A stretch of DNA of 64,000 nucleotides from Novosphingobium sp. (GTDB lineage: Bacteria > Pseudomonadota > Alphaproteobacteria > Sphingomonadales > Sphingomonadaceae). Position numbers and translations under genes: made by a program. The notes under the pieces are model-generated. The model saw only the letters and a program-made list of their open reading frames with translations. It made no database searches and had not been told where the DNA came from. This document shows, piece by piece, positions 61,697 through 64,000 of the stretch (position 1 is the first letter of the stretch; the number at the start of each line of letters is the position of its first letter). The stretch lies in contig NZ_JBCNLP010000006.1 of the NCBI RefSeq assembly GCF_039595395.1, positions 1,555,001-1,619,000 of the forward strand. The letters are read 5' to 3'.

Positions 61697-61708
61697 GACA
61701 ACGCTGTC
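61697..61708. promoter_or_regulatory. LacI-type operator copy B
   Basis: GACAACGCTGTC, the exact reverse complement of the core of copy A, about 89 bases away centre to centre. It lies just beyond the stop of the next sulfatase gene. Two sites at this spacing would suit DNA looping. Confidence 0.6.
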
Positions 61709-61712
61709 CTCA

Positions 61713-63182
61713 TCAATAGACCCATTCCGTCTCACGCCCGCCGATCATCACCTTGCGGGTGAAATGGAGCTTCCACAAAGGCTGGGGCAAGCTTTTGGCA
61801 AAGGCCTCGATATCGGCATCCAGCTTCGCCCTGGCGGCAGGATTGGCGGAGGAGAGATCGGTCTTCTCCCAGGGGTCTTTCGCCAGATCGTAGAGATGCG
61901 TCTGATGCCAGTCGTCCGAACGCCACAGCTTCATGTCGCCCTGACGCGCGGCAAAGACCGGCGCCTGCCCCCACACCAGCAGGCGCGGCGTGGCGGGCGG
62001 ATGACGCGCCTCATCGAGCAGATTGCGGCCCTCCAACTCCCCCGGCATCGCCATGCGCGGCGCGGCGGCGCGCAAAATGGTGGGCGCAATATCCAGCGAG
62101 GACACCGGCGTATCCACCACCCCCATGGGCTTGAGATGGCCGGGATAGGACAGCAGGAACGGCACCCTCACCCCGCCTTCCAGATAGGTGAACTTGCCCG
62201 CGCCCCAGGGATGCGCCTGATTGCAGAAACCGAACTGCACCGGGCAGCCATTGTCGGCGAGAAACACCACCATGGTGTTGTCGCGCAGATGGTCGCGCTC
62301 CAGCGTGTCGAGGATCTGCCCCACCCCGGCGTCCATCGCCGCGATCATCGCCACATAGGTGCGGCGGATCGGATCCTTGATCTGCGGGAATTTATCGTAC
62401 CAGACCTGCGGCACCTGCAAAGGCCAATGCGGCGCATTGTAGGCGACATAGGCGAAGAAGGGCTGCTTGCCCCTGGCCGAGCGGTCGATGAAATCCACCG
62501 CATGGTCGGTGATCTCATTGGTGAGATAGCGGTTGAAGTTGTTCACCACATGGCGGTCGGGCCCTTCGAGGATCGTGCCGTTTTTCATGCGATGATCGAA
62601 GGGCGGCTTCTTCGCATCCTGAGCGGTCGGCGTGGTGACCATGCCGGGGGTCTTGGGATCGACATAGATCGTCTCGCCCGCCAGAAAGCCGAAAAACTCG
62701 TCGAAGCCCCGGTTGGTGGGATAGAAACGGTCCTCCGACCCGACATGCCATTTGCCGATGGCGGCGGTGCGATAGCCCAGGGGTTTCAGGCGCTCGGCGA
62801 TGGTCTTCTGGCTTTCGGGCAGGCCCGCGCCATCGTCGCCGCCATTGCCGTCGTCGTTGATGTTGTAGGTGTAGCCGAAACGCATCGGCATGCGCCCGCT
62901 CAGCAGCCCGGCGCGCGACACCGCGCAGACCGAGGCCGTGACATAGCCGCTGGAAAAGGCCACGCCGCTATGGGCAATGCGGTCGATGTTGGGCGTCTCG
63001 ACATCGTGGCGGCCATAGGCCGAGACATCGGGCCAGCCCAGATCGTCGACCAGAATGACCACCACATTGGGGCGGGCCGATGGCGCGGGCACAGGCCCGC
63101 GCGCCGGGGCGGAGGATGCCGTAACCGCCAGCGCGGCACCGGCCAGCAGGGTTTTCACAAGTTTACGCATGGGTTTACTCAT
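61713..63182 (-). CDS. Sulfatase with CAVSR active site
   Basis: A 489-residue sulfatase. Sec signal peptide (LVKTLLAGAALAVTASSAPA), metal site VDDLGWPD, formylglycine motif SVCAVSRAGLLSGR (C86) with Val in place of Pro/Ala. Also GKWHVGS, YNAPHWPLQVP and LADNGCPVQFGFCNQ. GAGGG precedes ATG 63182, which overlaps the stop of the upstream sulfatase gene by eight bases, so the two are translationally coupled. Confidence 0.9.
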   Translation of the reverse strand: MSKPMRKLVKTLLAGAALAVTASSAPARGPVPAPSARPNVVVILVDDLGWPDVSAYGRHDVETPNIDRIAHSGVAFSSGYVTASVCAVSRAGLLSGRMPMRFGYTYNINDDGNGGDDGAGLPESQKTIAERLKPLGYRTAAIGKWHVGSEDRFYPTNRGFDEFFGFLAGETIYVDPKTPGMVTTPTAQDAKKPPFDHRMKNGTILEGPDRHVVNNFNRYLTNEITDHAVDFIDRSARGKQPFFAYVAYNAPHWPLQVPQVWYDKFPQIKDPIRRTYVAMIAAMDAGVGQILDTLERDHLRDNTMVVFLADNGCPVQFGFCNQAHPWGAGKFTYLEGGVRVPFLLSYPGHLKPMGVVDTPVSSLDIAPTILRAAAPRMAMPGELEGRNLLDEARHPPATPRLLVWGQAPVFAARQGDMKLWRSDDWHQTHLYDLAKDPWEKTDLSSANPAARAKLDADIEAFAKSLPQPLWKLHFTRKVMIGGRETEWVY

Positions 63183-64000
63183 TGCCCTCGGGCGTGATCT
63201 TGCATCCGGCGACCACGGCGGGTCTGGCCGGGTCGAGCGAAGGTTCGCCCTTGCACCAGGGGAAGCGTTCGGGGTTCAGCGCCCCGTCATGCATGCCGTC
63301 GAGCACCTTTTGCAGCGCGGCCTTGCGGGCAGCGGCCTCGCCGGTGGGTTTGGCGATCTCGGTCTCGGTGCCCGCCGCCTGATCGATGGCCACGAACTTC
63401 CCGTCGCCATAGAGCTTGTATTTGGTATCAAACACATAGCGTGCAGGGTTGAACACCCAGACCGGCGCATAATGCTCAAAGATCCAGTCGCGGGCAGCGG
63501 GCTTTTGCCCCAGCACCACCGGCATCTGGTCGACGCCATCGATCCCCGCTGGCACCTTCGCCCCGCCGATATCGGCGATGGTGGGCATAAGGTCGGCAAA
63601 GTCGAACAGGCCGTCACGCGTGACATTGGCGGGCACCTTGCCCGGCGCCCAGACGATCATCGGCACATGGGTGCCGTTCACGGTGGGCGTGCCCTTGCCG
63701 CCCCGGATCTGATAGCCGTCGCGGGTGGAGGTGATGGCGCGGTTGGTGCCATTGTCACCGCTGAAGATCACCACCGTGTTCCTGTCCAGCCCCTCGGCCT
63801 TCAGGCGGGCCATAAGCTGGCCGACCAGACCGTCCATATAGGTGACCATGGCGGCAAAGCGGGCCTTGGGGCCTTGGGCGTTCATGCTGTCGGGCGTGGG
63901 CACGAAGGGGCTGTGGACCAGCACCATCGGGTAATAGAGGAAGAAGGGCTCGGCCTTGTGGCGGCTGATGAAATCGAGGGCATAGCGGCTGTCGAAATCG
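63175..64000 (-). CDS. Sulfatase, C-terminal part (5' end beyond the window)
   Basis: About 274 residues of a sulfatase, cut by the right edge; the open frame continues past 64000. Visible are FFLYYPMVLVHSPFVPTPDS, VVIFSGDNGTNRAITSTRDG (distal metal site DNG), GGKGTPTVNGTHVPMIVWAP and ADLMPTIADIGGA. The N-terminal formylglycine motif lies outside, so its type cannot be told. Upstream partner of the CAVSR sulfatase. Confidence 0.88.
   Translation of the reverse strand, partial: DFDSRYALDFISRHKAEPFFLYYPMVLVHSPFVPTPDSMNAQGPKARFAAMVTYMDGLVGQLMARLKAEGLDRNTVVIFSGDNGTNRAITSTRDGYQIRGGKGTPTVNGTHVPMIVWAPGKVPANVTRDGLFDFADLMPTIADIGGAKVPAGIDGVDQMPVVLGQKPAARDWIFEHYAPVWVFNPARYVFDTKYKLYGDGKFVAIDQAAGTETEIAKPTGEAAARKAALQKVLDGMHDGALNPERFPWCKGEPSLDPARPAVVAGCKITPEGNE

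Noticed and set aside
1..64000. CRISPR arrays, tRNA or rRNA genes, insertion sequences, integrase genes
   Set aside because: No regularly spaced repeats, cloverleaf or rRNA motifs, transposase or integrase signatures were seen.

Overview
The window looks like chromosomal or megaplasmid DNA from a GC-rich alphaproteobacterium of the Sphingomonadales, probably Novosphingobium or Sphingobium-like. The evidence is the four TonB-dependent receptors (TBDRs; one a remnant), the FecI/FecR pair, the SphA-type outer-membrane protein, the sulfatase battery with LacI regulators, and a ben/cat arrangement of sphingomonad flavour. The genus is inferred from gene content only. No rRNA, tRNA, CRISPR array, transposase or phage gene was seen.

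Layout. 1-8.7 kb: the start of a truncated gene at the left edge, a GlxA-type regulator divergent from an HD-domain hydrolase, a clade 3 catalase flanked by three gene remnants (GFA-type, aldehyde dehydrogenase C-terminus, TBDR barrel), and a PhzF-RidA pair divergent from an AraC regulator. 8.8-13.1 kb: a secreted serine hydrolase and a large Oar-like TBDR. 13.6-23.3 kb: a probable phosphorus-scavenging region with a c-type cytochrome coupled to a Tat-exported phosphoesterase, a secreted protein with an EF-hand-like loop, and an ECF sigma / FecR / STN-TBDR / PhoD series. 23.4-26.1 kb: two SDR oxidoreductases (one with a frameshifted C-terminus) divergent from a LysR regulator.

26.1-35.5 kb: a compact aromatic-acid operon on the minus strand, in the order catB-catC-catA-benA-benB-benC-benD-pcaD. 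It should take benzoate through catechol and cis,cis-muconate to 3-oxoadipate. A divergent CatR/BenM-type LysR gene carries an ATAC-N7-GTAT operator next to its start codon, and an SphA-family outer-membrane protein follows. The last steps (CoA transfer and thiolysis) and an inner-membrane benzoate transporter are not in the window.

35.5-50.5 kb: an EmrA/EmrB/NodT-type tripartite efflux operon with an AraC regulator, a two-domain retropepsin-like protein with a TonB-type C-terminal domain, RarD, a GH127-type glycosidase, a PhnA-domain protein, a MarR-GNAT fusion protein with a tandem operator, and a TetR gene with three operator copies divergent from a PEP mutase-like / hypothetical / SDR operon.

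50.5-64 kb: a sulfated-glycan or sulfate-ester utilisation region with five sulfatases (one cut by the right edge), a TBDR, two LacI regulators and an MFS permease. Palindromic LacI-type operators lie in front of the TBDR and one sulfatase. Three of the four visible sulfatase active sites depart from the C-X-P/A-X-R maturation motif.
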